A stretch of 64,000 bases of DNA from Phytoseiulus persimilis (Eukaryota; Arthropoda; Arachnida; Mesostigmata; Phytoseiidae), in NCBI GenBank assembly GCA_037576195.1, contig CM075101.1:47492001-47556000 (forward strand). Reading direction: 5' to 3'. Both the position numbers and the translations under genes were made by a program. Positions 52,801-64,000 of this stretch are shown one piece after another (the stretch's first letter is position 1; the number at the start of each line of letters is the position of its first letter). The notes under the pieces were generated by a model that made no database searches, had not been told where the DNA came from, and worked only from the letters and a program-made list of their open reading frames with translations.

Positions 52801-55800
52801 GAGCTTGTGCCCAAAATCGACAGCAGCTCCACGGTTAATATTCCGGCGGCATTTCATGTTCTAGCCCTATGGGAGTTCACGTTTCTTTTTAACTCGACGC
52901 TTTGTTAGCGACGCTTCATGGATATTGCTGCTTGACCGGGAGGATCTGTACAGATGAGAGATTTTTTCGAGAATTTATGGTTGACCGAATGGGTCTCCTC
53001 CCCTAAGACGCAATTATGTGTTCGCGTGCGAGATCGCGTCCAATTTATTCGTCGTTAATTTTTAACAACCGATGAGCAGCTGGGTGGGAACGGCGAAACG
53101 CAGAAGCCGTTTATAACTCGCGCCTTTTTCTCGGCACAGCCTTTTCTTGTCCGTCGGTCAGTCAGTCTAACAGAAACACGGACAGACACAAAGTAATTCT
53201 TTGTACGTGAAGACTTGGTTAATAGGCGACCAACAACGGCAAGATATCAACAGCAAGCACGTGAGCTATTGCTATAATTCACAGGGTTGGACCAGAGTCT
53301 TCGAAGCGTCTCTGACACTAGACCCGGTCCCCCTATTCTGAAGGAATCACCAATGCGTTCCTCGAGGACATAGATGCGTCCCGACGAAAGTAGGGAATAA
53401 GTTCAAATGTTCTGGTTTGGAATCCTCGCCTCGGAGCCGAGGATTCCCCGCTGTTCGTCAAAATACGGACTTGGAAATTCAGACCCACTATCCATGACGA
53501 GCGGAATCGTGATAAAGAGCAGAACAAGCCGTCAAGTGCAGATAACGCCACAATCGCCCAAGTTTTTTCTTGATTGTATTCCGGTTCTCCCACGGATTTT
53601 TCGGAGCTGAATCACAGCTCATCTCGGACTTTCTCCAACAGGATTCAGATCTGTATTGATATTTCCGGTCATCGCCAAGCAAATCCCGTCTGGCAAATCA
53701 GATAGTGTTCCTGCTGGTAACGCTCATCAACTCCCACTAACAACTGACTCAATCCAGTCAGGGTTGCAAAAGTTGTGCAATCACGAAAGTCAACGTTTCT
53801 CAACCATTCCGTGTGTCTCCCGAACTACGATCATCATTTATCACTTCCTATGAAATGGTACTATCTAAATCTCACATATTTACGCGATATGAGTGGATAT
53901 ATAACCTCTCGATTCACCTTTACCGCCCTGGCCAACACTGCCTCCCTGGTCGAATAAACGAATCCGGGGTGAGTCCAGCGAAGCAACAAGAGGTTTTTCA
54001 GAACGATCATGGAAACGCTGCGTCAAAATCATCTATTCATCCCACACTGAGCAACGGCTCAGCGATGCCGGAAGCACAGGGTGCGAAGGCAGCGATTGTG
54101 GTGCCTGCCATACCTCACCGCTCTTTTCCTCCTGCGCCGTTTTCTTCAATTTTTCTGTTTCTTCTCCATCTATCTCCCTCCCACCCTTCAATCCGCCGCA
54201 CGGTATCGAGCGTTCTGAAGCAGCACCACAGGGCCGCTGCTGCTCGTTCTGGTTGGAAGAGCATTCGTTTGAGAAGGCGTTTTGGCAGGAGCCGCGTCTT
54301 CACCCTTCCCGAGTCCGCTTTGGCGCCGATGGTACTACGGGTACTTTCACGGAATGTTTTCCGCTGTTAATCCCCCTCCGGCAAAGACTGCTTCGTCATT
54401 AAACCCTCCACTTTGAACCGCTGATGGGAAAACAATGGCGATGGGCTACACGAGGCTCCGATTCCGCCGTTTTATTTCAGAATGCTCTCGTAAGAGCGTG
54501 GACAGGGCTAGGTTCTGATGTTTTCGGCCCCCACATTCTTCCAGCGACTCAGTTCAAGTGAGTCTGTCTGCTTGAGTGCTTAAACAGGAGCTCGACACAA
54601 TCGCTACCTATTTCGGCATTCTCAACCATAGCACTTCCTGAGCGGGATTCGTCATCGTTGTCGCAGACTGGCTTGGAAGAAGAGGAAGCGGAGACGACCG
54701 TTTTGTAAAGCCCCTACTAATCGGGCTGAAAAGTCTTCACAGCAACAATGCTAGCGGAACGTTCCCGACATTTGTTCACCTATTCTCGGTCCACCGTTGC
54801 TGGTTGACGCTGCTAGTGACTCAGGCACACGTCCACGGGCTCAACAACGACGACGATGACGTTATGATCCTATTTCTGATGGCAAGAGACAATGATTAGA
54901 AAACCCAAGTCACGTTCTGCGTCGGCTACGGCTCCGAGAGCCGCAACTCCTCCGAGCGACCCCGTTGAAATCTTCGTTAGTTTACCCAACCGACCACTTT
55001 GTTGTGGTTGTAGCCGCGTGGCTCCGCAGTTTGAAGCTGCCGCCTTCCTGCATAGCTTTCTGGGTGGCTGGATGCCAGGGTGATTGGGCGGCTGGGTCCG
55101 GAGACAAAGCGCACGGTAGACCTAATCAAGTTTCTGGCAGTAGATTAGGGGCGTCTCCGACAGTTTGCCACGAGTTATCAACGCCGCATCACCGGACAGC
55201 GAACGATGAATGAATGAACGAGGACTGCCGACTTGAACGAGTCTGCCGCGCCAGCTTCAAGAGCGCAGCGGAGGGCTCCGTTGGACCAAATTTGATTGAG
55301 AGCACGAGAGACTCCAACGAAGTTTGAGCATTCGACTGTGGAATGAGACTTTCCGTTCCCACATACGGAGCTTCTTCAGTAAAATAAAGAAGCCGCCTGA
55401 AATGCTAGAGGAAACCAGGAGTAAAATCAGATTGAAACTAAACCATCCGAGAACTCCTTAGGGCGATGGTCTTGCACATTTGAGGCGGTTTTCAAAGATA
55501 TTCCATTCCAACAATCTCCCGATCCTATCATTCTCACCTGGATCTACCTCAACTGTACGCTTTCCCTTAGCTATGCAGGTGTCATTCACAGCGCGATCCT
55601 CGGTTCAGTGACGAGTACCGGCCAGCTGGGCGGTCAGCTGATTGCCCGCAGCGAAATTAAAAGCCGGAGGGGTCATGATTCCGCCTCGTGGGCTTCGGTG
55701 GCCAAGTAAACGGCGCCGGTCGAATCAGCGGTAAGTATGCGATACTCGATACACACACAGCTGTATATCGGGTCAAATCGGCTTCGCCCACTCCGCAGCT

Positions 55801-58800
55801 GTCTCCTCATTCATTGCGAGCATGATGAAGAGCAACTGCGACTGAACGCATCGGTCAGCTTGTCGAATTGTGTTTTTGAGATCAGAAAATCTCCCTTCGA
55901 CCGGGAATCGGGCTCTGCCCTCGATGGTTGCGACCCCCCAACCGAAGAGAAGAACCCTCCATCCATTGCGTAGGTGAAAGGGTACTTCCCGGCGACAACT
56001 AACGGGAACGCGCGGAATGCCACGATGCATTCGAGCTATTAGTTGGAGCAACCAGAACGAAGTCAAATCTTGGACCCCTATCTCCCGCGTGAATATCTGA
56101 ACTCTTATGGTATTCTCTCAAACGCACTGAACATGGATTCCCAGCGATGTTGTGAGGATGACGTCCCGCGAAAGTGAATCTTTGAAGCGAGAACTCACGG
56201 TGTTCGAATCCAGTTTGAGGCTTCATGAAGCCGCACAGTCGGAATCGCACCCTCGCGAAAAGCGTGAAATCAGTAATAGAGTGAAAGCAACAGAAGGAGC
56301 GGAACGTGGGTTCCTGGTGCACAGTTCACGCATAGTCAGAAATATGGATCCGGAGCATGTTGATGGAGACTCGCGGCGACCGCACCTGAATTGCATCCGC
56401 GATGGACCGCGCGTGAGACTTGATTATTTTCTTGGCTGATTGGGACCAACGATCACACATCAGGAATCATAAACTACGAGGACCACCCAGTAAACCACCG
56501 TCTCTTCGTTTTTGCAGTGCGCTCCGAAGATTTCCAGAGCAGTCAGGGTTCGAAGAACGGAAAGCTCTCTGGAGATTCCTGCCTGCCCCTTCGAGTCCCG
56601 GATAATCAACACAACATATTTTCCAGTAAATGAAAGCCTCAAAGACCTCGGGGAATCTTATCGGAAACTCTGCTTCGAAACCGTAGCATCTAGAGAGGCG
56701 AACAGAGGATAGAAAATCGGTTTGGGAGGTCTAGGCGAATCGAACGTCAGGCACTCATCAACCGTTTCTGGAGCGCAGAACCATCAAGACCATGAACAAT
56801 GCGAGCGGGCTCACTACTTAACCCCAGGCGCGATCTTCAGAAAACGCGATGAAATGATGGATTGGCATCCGATTCGACAACTAGCAATGACATCCCATGA
56901 ACACAAACGTGTGAACGACCAGTTCGAGCGAATGTGTGTCAAAAGCGTGACCATTTATCTGACCAGCATAGGAACGGACTAATCCGCGTCAGAGTCGAGT
57001 TATCTCCGTCGGAGTCGACACACGAACATCGGCTCCTTACGCGTGATCTAGGAGTGGTTCGTCAGTCGGACACACGAACAGTGAGGAATTATTATTTAGT
57101 CATTCATTATTGCGGCCATTCGCCATGATCATTGTCGATTATCATTCTAAACACTTCCTCGTGCCGGAGCTCATCCGAGTACATTATGCCGAACTGTTAA
57201 AACGCGTGTCTGGACCGTCACGATTTAAGATGCATCGGTCCCTCATGAATATTCTCGGCGGGAATCCAAAAAACAGAAAGAATCTCTATTATTCGAGCAT
57301 AAAATCCGTAACTCCTGCACTCAAGAATTCCGCCCGGCGGGGAACTGCATTTCTCAATGGAACTGAGATGGAAGCTCTCGATTATAGTGGAAAACGGAAA
57401 ACTGTCGTTCGAGCCTGCTTCCCGAAATCCTCGAACATTCCAGAAAGGAGGATGACCGTTCAACGGCAGACGGGGAGCGTTGAGAAAACCGCGCCGGATC
57501 CGCAAATCCCTCGCGATTGCAAAGTCGAAGTCCTTCGACACAAGAGATTCCCCGGTTTTTATTTCATTTTTTCCTGTTTCGGTTTGTGCTCCGGCCGGTG
57601 AGACCCTGCGTTATCCGAGCAAGAAAAATACCGACGAAGAAGGAAACTGTCAACCTAACAGGGCAGGAAGAAAACCGCTGCTTGAAAAAGATGTCAAAGT
57701 TTTTCCCATGCGGAGCAAGAGAATTACGAGCATTTTTGAGGAAATTGTCGATAGCGTTCTCCTCCGACAACTCGTGCATTCTATCCGCCGTTCCCAGAAA
57801 ACTCCAAGTTGAGGCCTCCCATATCGTTGAAGTAAGAGACTCTTTTCTCAGAAGGGGGCTCTCCGGTCAATACCGGAGCTACTTCATTGCATCGTGAATA
57901 CCATGATGGATGAAAACATTGCAAGTCATGGCTGGCAGCTCTCCAGTTGATGTCCCTGATCGTTAACTTCTCGAAGTGCGGCTGTGTTTTGCGCGCTTTG
58001 TTTTGTATACCTTTCTGCTATTCAATCGCCCGGCTCTTCGGCAATTTCCCTCGTTTCATCGTCTTCAGAAAGCTTTGTTTAAGAACTCTCGTATAATGCA
58101 GGTCTTCAACGGTCCACTATAAGACACGGGTGTGTCGACTTGGTTTTTCCCTTTTTTCGCTATCCTTCCACCGTTAGTGGCTGACCAGAAATCGCGATAC
58201 GGGGCATCGGGACTGCACCCAAGAATCGTTCGTTTTTTATTCAAGATCTGGAGTGGCTGGTCAGACTCTCAGCGAGCGCCCGTCTCGCTCTAGTAGTCGA
58301 GCCTCGACCGCTGCCTGTCTTCAACAAGCACTCGTCTCTCTCAATATGAAATGTTTCTTGCTGACCGAACGTCAGACCGATCTGTCATGGTGGCTCGGAG
58401 AAACCTACCTCGTTCTGAGTCGGAATATTTACCGAGCATACGGATCCGGCCTCAGCGTTATAGAACTACATCTTCGATCATCGAGCCGAAGAAAATGAAC
58501 GACTGGTGGGACGCAATCCGTTATTTGCCCTGGCGAACGAGGCATTCGAATATCTCGCCGGAGTACGCATCAATTTCGAACCGAATTTGAGTGAAACTTC
58601 AGTGGCAGCCCGAGGCAGCGGTTCAGTTTTAACGTGCTGAGGGAAATCTTTGAACCGAGATCGTGTCCCTAGGGGACCCAGAATCGACGCCGTGCAAGTG
58701 TGACTCCCAGGGGCGAGGACCTTTCAGTCGAGGTAGCCGAGCGTAAAATGAAGCCACGGAATGGAGCAACAGGAGTGCCTCGCAAGGAGCGGATTAAGAT

Positions 58801-61800
58801 TTGAACCGCCTCTCGTAGACAGCCGCGATCGACTTCTCGTTTTTCTCCCGCTTTGACGTCTCCATCATCACATCGGGCATGCGCACGGCAGAATCCTGCG
58901 CCCTCCCTACGAACAAACAAAACAATCGAAACCAATCGCCGGAACCCGACGAGTGAATCAACAGCCGGACTGACCCACAGAGCCCTCACAGTTCTCAGAC
59001 CGCTTGGTACCCAAAATATATGACTGTTGAAGCCTCAGCCAATCTGTAATTAATCCGGCTTATCACATTTAAACTCTGAGAAACAACGGATGAGCACCTC
59101 GACCACGCGCTGCTTGCACTCATCTCTGCTCTCGAAGTGTGAAGCCGCACTCGTATGATCCACGCTTGAACTCTTAAAAAAAGCTCAGACATCCCAGTGG
59201 CTTACAGACATGAAAATGTTTCCTAATTTCTCGCAGACAAACTCGAGCGCGGTCCGAGCTGCATTCCTGCCTCTGATAAAAAAGTATCCTAGACCGTATT
59301 CGCTTCGGCGAATCGCTCGTCTAGTAATGGAGATCTCTCTGGCTGTGGAAACGTGTTTTTTTTTCGTCCGAATGCATACATTCGCTTGGACAAAAAAAAA
59401 AGCAAAACTCCTTATCGTGCGGAGCTTAGACCCGTGCTCGCTCCGCTGTTTTTCAGTGTCATACGTTGACCCCGACACTAGGAAAAGACCAGTCCTAACT
59501 CATAATTAAGATCTCCACTCCGTCTCTTTGCTTCTTGTGTAGAGACTTCGCTGACTGTAACTGTCGTCGATACTCGCCCGCTCCCATTACAGAAGACAGA
59601 GGAAGGAAGGATTCGGACAAAGGCAGTGAAAAACCTTCGAAAGTGAATAGCGGCGAACTTTATTCCTCTCATCAGCGGAGCCTGTTGTCCCCAGTGAACA
59701 GCCATAGAGAATTTCCGTGTCAAATTGATTGTCGGAAACAATCGACGGATTGAATCCTATTATTCGCTCGCCGCGTTCTCATTACTCAGGAGAACGTAAT
59801 CTAGTCCTCGGACTCTATTCGGTTGACGGTCGTCAGATGAGTCTATGGAGAACGTTCTCAACCGTAAAATGTTTTACAACTCCGGTTCTGCTTCTCCTCA
59901 TTTCGCTCGCCAACGTTTTGTGCACATATTTCTCATCCACCGCGGGGATCAGCTGGCGGAAAATTTGAACGTTTTTTTTGATGCCCACCTCCGCGTTTCC
60001 ACTTTGTGGCGCGAGTCGGATTGTGGCCCATCCTTCATACCGCGACGTTTTCAGCCACTTCAATGTTTGTTCGAGACTTCGTTTCTCTTCTGCTTCTTAA
60101 TTGGAAGCGAGCTTGAAGCCTCTCATCTCCCAAACCCCATCTTCCTATTTATTTTAGCTCACCAGGCGTGCTCCACCTTGAAAAATTCTGTCACTAGTTC
60201 TTAAATATGTTGTTTATTTGGAACGCGACAGGTGCGCGAGAAATCTCGTCCACAACAAAGGAGTTACAAATCTTACTTCGTCAGATAAGCATCCGCCTCT
60301 TGCGACGCCGGAATAAATTACGTTTCTCGCACAGTGCTGCTCGTCTCCATGTATCGTCCAGAAACCTTATCGTAGAAGAAATACATCGGGAACTAGCAAG
60401 TTTCGGACCAGACGATGGCATCTCGAGATTTCCAGGCTGTGATTGAAGGGTTCCAGGCCTATGACCGCGTTCCCCCCGATCGGCTCGGGATTCACGCGCC
60501 AGGGAATTTCTTTCCACCTGCATTGAGCGAAACCCACCCGCGTTCGGTCATCCTTTTCATCGCTCCTGAGATCGTCATTCCGAGTCTCGAACCTCATCCG
60601 CGTGCGTGGGCTGGTCTCCAGATCATGTGTGGCGCCCCGCGTCTGCATTCTCGCCGACGTACTTCGTGGGTGCGTTCAGAGCTGCCATCGCACAAAGCCT
60701 TCCTCGGTCCTGATTCATCAGATTTCAAGCCCCAGGCTCCGGAGCCGAAGGGTTCCGGCTCGATCTGGCTGCGTATGCCAGCGAACTTTCGAAACAGATG
60801 TTCCCAAGGATTGCGCAATATCAGGGCTGGCGCCAAATTGTGCGCTGCGGACAGCCAAGCCAGCCTGGCAGTCAAGGAACAGTCTTGGCAGGCAACTGCG
60901 CGTGTGACTGCGTCCGGATAATTCGCAACAGCAGATCACCACATGGCCAGCAATCGTCACTCGTTTGGAGACATTGTTTCATAAGCGAGCTGAGCTCCTT
61001 ACCGGTTTCTCCAGCTAGATCACTCTCCCGCTCACTGATGCCCAACGGTGGACGCTTCTCGTTTGTGAAAACGGCAGCTCTCCCGCATTAGCCAACGGGA
61101 CGGTTCTCAAGTTTACTGTCTTCATTTCGCGAGTGCTGCTTCCCGCCGTTTGAGACCAGGCGACATTTGTCGAAGAGCCGCACTTGAAATTTTCGGAAAT
61201 CTTCGGAGATGGTGGCAACAAGGGTTCGACAACCAGAACCGGCCCGGCCAGGTGAGAGCGGTACAATCTTACGATACACATCACCGGCTTTCTCCGAGTA
61301 TCCATGAATCGTCCCTCACTCATGCGATACATGTATCGCTAGAATTTCATTCCGGTCGCAGAATGAACCGTAATCGAAAGAAATTCGGATTTCCCGGTTT
61401 TTGGCAAATCATGGAGCGGTCGAATCGAAATACCTCCAGCATCCGTCTGACACGGCGCAGACCGTTCTCGGAAATTCGAAGAATGTCGTCTCGGGAAGAT
61501 TTTGGATTAAAGATAGCCGCCGACTACGGAGATACGTGTCGAGCGTCTGTCTTGATTTATTATAGTTTGTAAGCGAATTGGCGAAACTCGTATTGTTCCC
61601 GATCTCGTCGGTTTCCCACTCCAGTTGGCATTTTTTTCCGCGTCTGTCTACTTCTCGGGTCGGAAGATGCTTCGATTCCGCATCTCCTTCTCACTGAAGG
61701 CAATACGGATTTGATACCCTCATCCAATCCCAGATTTTCTTCCATTCCATTCTTCCAGTGATTCCGATCTCTTCCTCACTCTCGGATTCCGTAAGCCCAT

Positions 61801-63548
61801 TCACGTTGTGCCCGCCTGTCGGATTCTTCCAAGCCCAGCGGGAAGTCATGGAGTGACGTCAAACAAACAAGCCCCCGAATCTGCTTTGCTCAGGACCGCG
61901 GGTCCCTCCCGCCCCTGCATTCCATCGTTCATTAAACTCTGACTAATAGGAAAACTGAGCAAAAGACCGAATCAAAAAAATTGGCGGATTCTGTTTGCTG
62001 ATTCCGGGAAAAATCGTCGCAGAGGCACTGCAGTTCTGTGGAGGTGCCGGTATCGGAGACGTTGCAGTAGCAACACGAGCAACATAAAAATAATCGGAAA
62101 GACTTCTCTGTCCGCCGCTCAATCGCGCCGTCAATGCGAGCGTATCAACTTTATGATTAGCAGGAACCTTGAACGAATTGGAAAAGAAACGAAAGTGACT
62201 GGCGAATGTTGGACATTCAAGCCAGAAACGATCGATTCGAGCAGCAAGGTTATGAACGCCGTGAGATGCCAAGTGCCAGAATTCGTTCCATGTCATGTTC
62301 ATTGATTCGATTGGTTTCGGAAATCAATCTGACACACTCTCGATACCTGACACTCCATGAGGACTCCAGTGAAGTTTCGAGAGTATCTAGCCGGAACAAT
62401 TGAACGTTCTGAGGTGGACTGAGGTTCCCCGGATGGAAACCTGAAGAGAGGGCGTAAGGCGGAAAGTTATGCTAGACTCCGTCCATCATCGAGCTCTCTA
62501 CCCCTCCTGCGGCACGCGGAGAAGAAGAGGTCTCGGAAAGAGCCAGGAGAACAGGAGGGGTCGATGGAGGCCTAATGGTCGTCTCCCGATTTCCTTGCAC
62601 CCCGAAGACACGACGATGAGGAATGAATCAATCAGAACGCAACCGACCGGGGCGGTGCGGTCGCGAAAAAACGAGGAAAAGAATGATCAGAGTTTGACCG
62701 CAAGAGCGAATGACCTAAAATTCCAAGTCACGTTTGCAGCGGTCGTCACGCTTGCGACTTCCGCGTGCCTCCGGTGAGGTTGGCGAACTTTTTTAAACCA
62801 TCCAGTTGACTCTTTCCGGCCTGAGTCCGATGGTTCGTAGTTTGCCTACTTGTTTGTAGTTATCAACACTTCAAACCTGCGGTCCGGGCACACCTTAAAC
62901 GATTTGGAATCTGGGGCTGCGAGGGTATACCGGGAATAGCTCAAATCGCTCAACTGTTTCGTCTTTCGACTCTTCCATGATGATTGAATCTCCGCCTCTG
63001 ACAAGAGAGCATGAGTCCTGCGTAATTAGCCATCGTTCTCGAAAGCTTCTCATAGTAACGATATCAGACAACAGGCATGCGCCGCGGTAGAACAGCGCAA
63101 CAAGGACGAGTCCTTCAAGATGACGAAGTTTATTCGATAAACGAGCGAAACAGAAAATATCATCATGCCGGAGTCAGCAGACGCTGCCGCTACTTGTGCC
63201 GGCCGTCAGTGATGCTTGATCGCTGCGTGAGAAATTCGAATGTTTAGTTCCCTTTTTTTGCGCGCGCGACTCCGACTCCTAATTTTCTTCTGTTCATTTT
63301 TCTGGTCCGAACTTCCCGCATGAGAATTTTCCCGAATTTCGCAGTCTACGCGTACACGCATTGACCATCTGAATGGCTGCCGCTTTTGCGAAGTGGATTA
63401 TCTGCTGTAAATAATGCGAGCTAACTTGGAAATGAGCGGCAGCATCGGAATCACAACCAAGCCGTGCTGGAGTGCTATTCTACGCTTTCAAGCCAGGCGA
63501 GTTTGCTTACGGCATTGTCCGGTAGATCCTCTAGTACAGTTTTGCACT
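49869..63548. other. 13.7 kb without a recognisable gene
   Basis: Open frames reach 185 codons (53813-54370, plus) but carry no motif, signal peptide or membrane pattern, and most overlap equally long frames on the other strand. The region may be intergenic or a large intron of a gene extending outside the window. Around 51190-51640 on the minus strand there is a faint protease-like GASSHIMQ string that could be a heavily eroded retroelement. Confidence 0.4.
53108..53265 (+). promoter_or_regulatory. Speculative promoter with non-coding first exon
   Basis: TTTATAACT at about 53109 is followed some 50 bp later by tandem TCAGT motifs (53157-53166), the arthropod initiator consensus, and then by a good 5' splice site (AGCAC|GTGAGC near 53260). 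This is the expected layout of a non-coding first exon, but the TATA spacing is too long and no matching coding exon was found. Confidence 0.15.
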
Positions 63549-63863
63549 TCAATGCAAGCTTGAAAGGTCAAAAGTGAACATGAGTTGAAGCAATCCTTGA
63601 AGTTTGCTCAACTTCTTGTCGAGAACTTGAGTCTTAACGAGTTTTACCGAGCGGGGAGGAAATTTGAACTCAGCCTCTCGACTCAAACTGTCTCGAGTTT
63701 CGCAGGAAATCATTGACACGAGCTCAGATAAATTCTCAGAGCTCACGGGACTTAACAAAACGAGATCTAAGCGCGAGTAACCGCACTTGTTGAGGTCAGA
63801 GAAGAATACCTCACCTTGAACGACGGCACCGAAAACCATGAGAAGAGCGGTTATCCGAAACAT
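63549..63863 (-). CDS. Possible secreted protein, first exon or single-exon gene
   Basis: On the minus strand an ATG at 63863 opens a frame of 104 codons beginning MFRITALLMVFGAVVQG, a good signal peptide with cleavage expected after about residue 17. The frame runs to a stop at 63549-63551 and contains only two cysteines in the mature part. A perfect 5' splice site (CAAG|GTGAGG) occurs right after the signal peptide at about 63812, so the true gene may be a signal-peptide exon whose remaining exons lie further left and were not found. A TCAGT initiator-like motif lies about 50 bp upstream of the ATG. No homology recognised. Confidence 0.4.
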   Translation of the reverse strand: MFRITALLMVFGAVVQGEVFFSDLNKCGYSRLDLVLLSPVSSENLSELVSMISCETRDSLSREAEFKFPPRSVKLVKTQVLDKKLSKLQGLLQLMFTFDLSSLH

Positions 63864-64000
63864 AATGAAGAAACTCTGTCTTTGGAGAACGACTAAACAC
63901 TTAGACACATGACAAGTACTGAGGTGAACCTCACCGACACTTCACTTCGTTCCAATGAAGCCCGCTGGACTCACGTCAAGTGATCACACATCGGGGGAGG

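Noticed and set aside
53813..54370. 185-codon plus-strand open frame
   Set aside because: Length is expected about once by chance in this window, composition is Ser/Pro/Arg-rich without motif, and no start context or splice structure supports it.
56190..56220. tRNA B-box-like GTTCGAATCC
   Set aside because: No A box at the right spacing and no cloverleaf can be drawn; no other tRNA candidate was found in the window.

Overview
This window looks like nuclear DNA from a small-genome arthropod, most likely a chelicerate and plausibly a mesostigmatid mite; the species guess is inference. Genes are split into many short exons by GT-AG introns mostly 50-250 bp long, base composition is near 50% GC, the recognisable proteins are animal families (ABCC transporter, SLC22 transporters, Skeletor-type DM13/DOMON protein), and the repeats are animal ones (Tc1, Ty3/Gypsy, FLYWCH-MULE, TA-flanked MITE). 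There is no sign of bacterial organisation. All exon models below were built by eye from reading frame, splice signals and phase; exon lengths sum to whole codons for the ABCC gene, SLC22 copy 2, Skeletor and the cysteine-rich gene.

Layout. 1-6.2 kb is a repeat graveyard: a 0.8 kb foldback element, a decayed Ty3/Gypsy retrotransposon and a GC-homopolymer/CAT-rich repeat. 6.25-12.63 kb (+) is a 22-exon ABCC/MRP transporter core with both nucleotide-binding domains intact, but without a recognisable TMD0. 14.4-17.2 kb and 21.7-25.2 kb (both -) are tandem paralogues of an SLC22 organic-ion transporter; copy 2 reads cleanly through 11 exons, copy 1 carries one frame break. Between them lie a 24-bp minisatellite and a Tc1 transposon whose transposase has a single in-frame stop. 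A ~150 bp repeat flanks this whole block in inverted orientation.

25.2-34.1 kb is again repeat-rich: a 744-bp terminal-inverted-repeat element, a 284-bp TA-flanked MITE and a degenerate FLYWCH-MULE transposase. 34.1-40.85 kb (-) holds a 14-exon Skeletor-like gene with four DM13 domains, a DOMON domain, a C-terminal cupredoxin-like region and a hydrophobic tail; an intron after the second DM13 domain contains an alternative hydrophobic C-terminus. From 40.85 kb to the end I recognise little: a two-exon secreted cysteine-rich protein (49.17-49.87 kb, +) and a possible signal-peptide exon (63.55-63.86 kb, -).

The three transporter genes form a small-molecule transport neighbourhood only in the sense of proximity; nothing in the sequence shows that they are co-regulated. 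I found no clearly new biological system. The items most worth a second look are the Skeletor alternative tail, the frame break in SLC22 copy 1, the missing ABCC N-terminus and the long foldback element.
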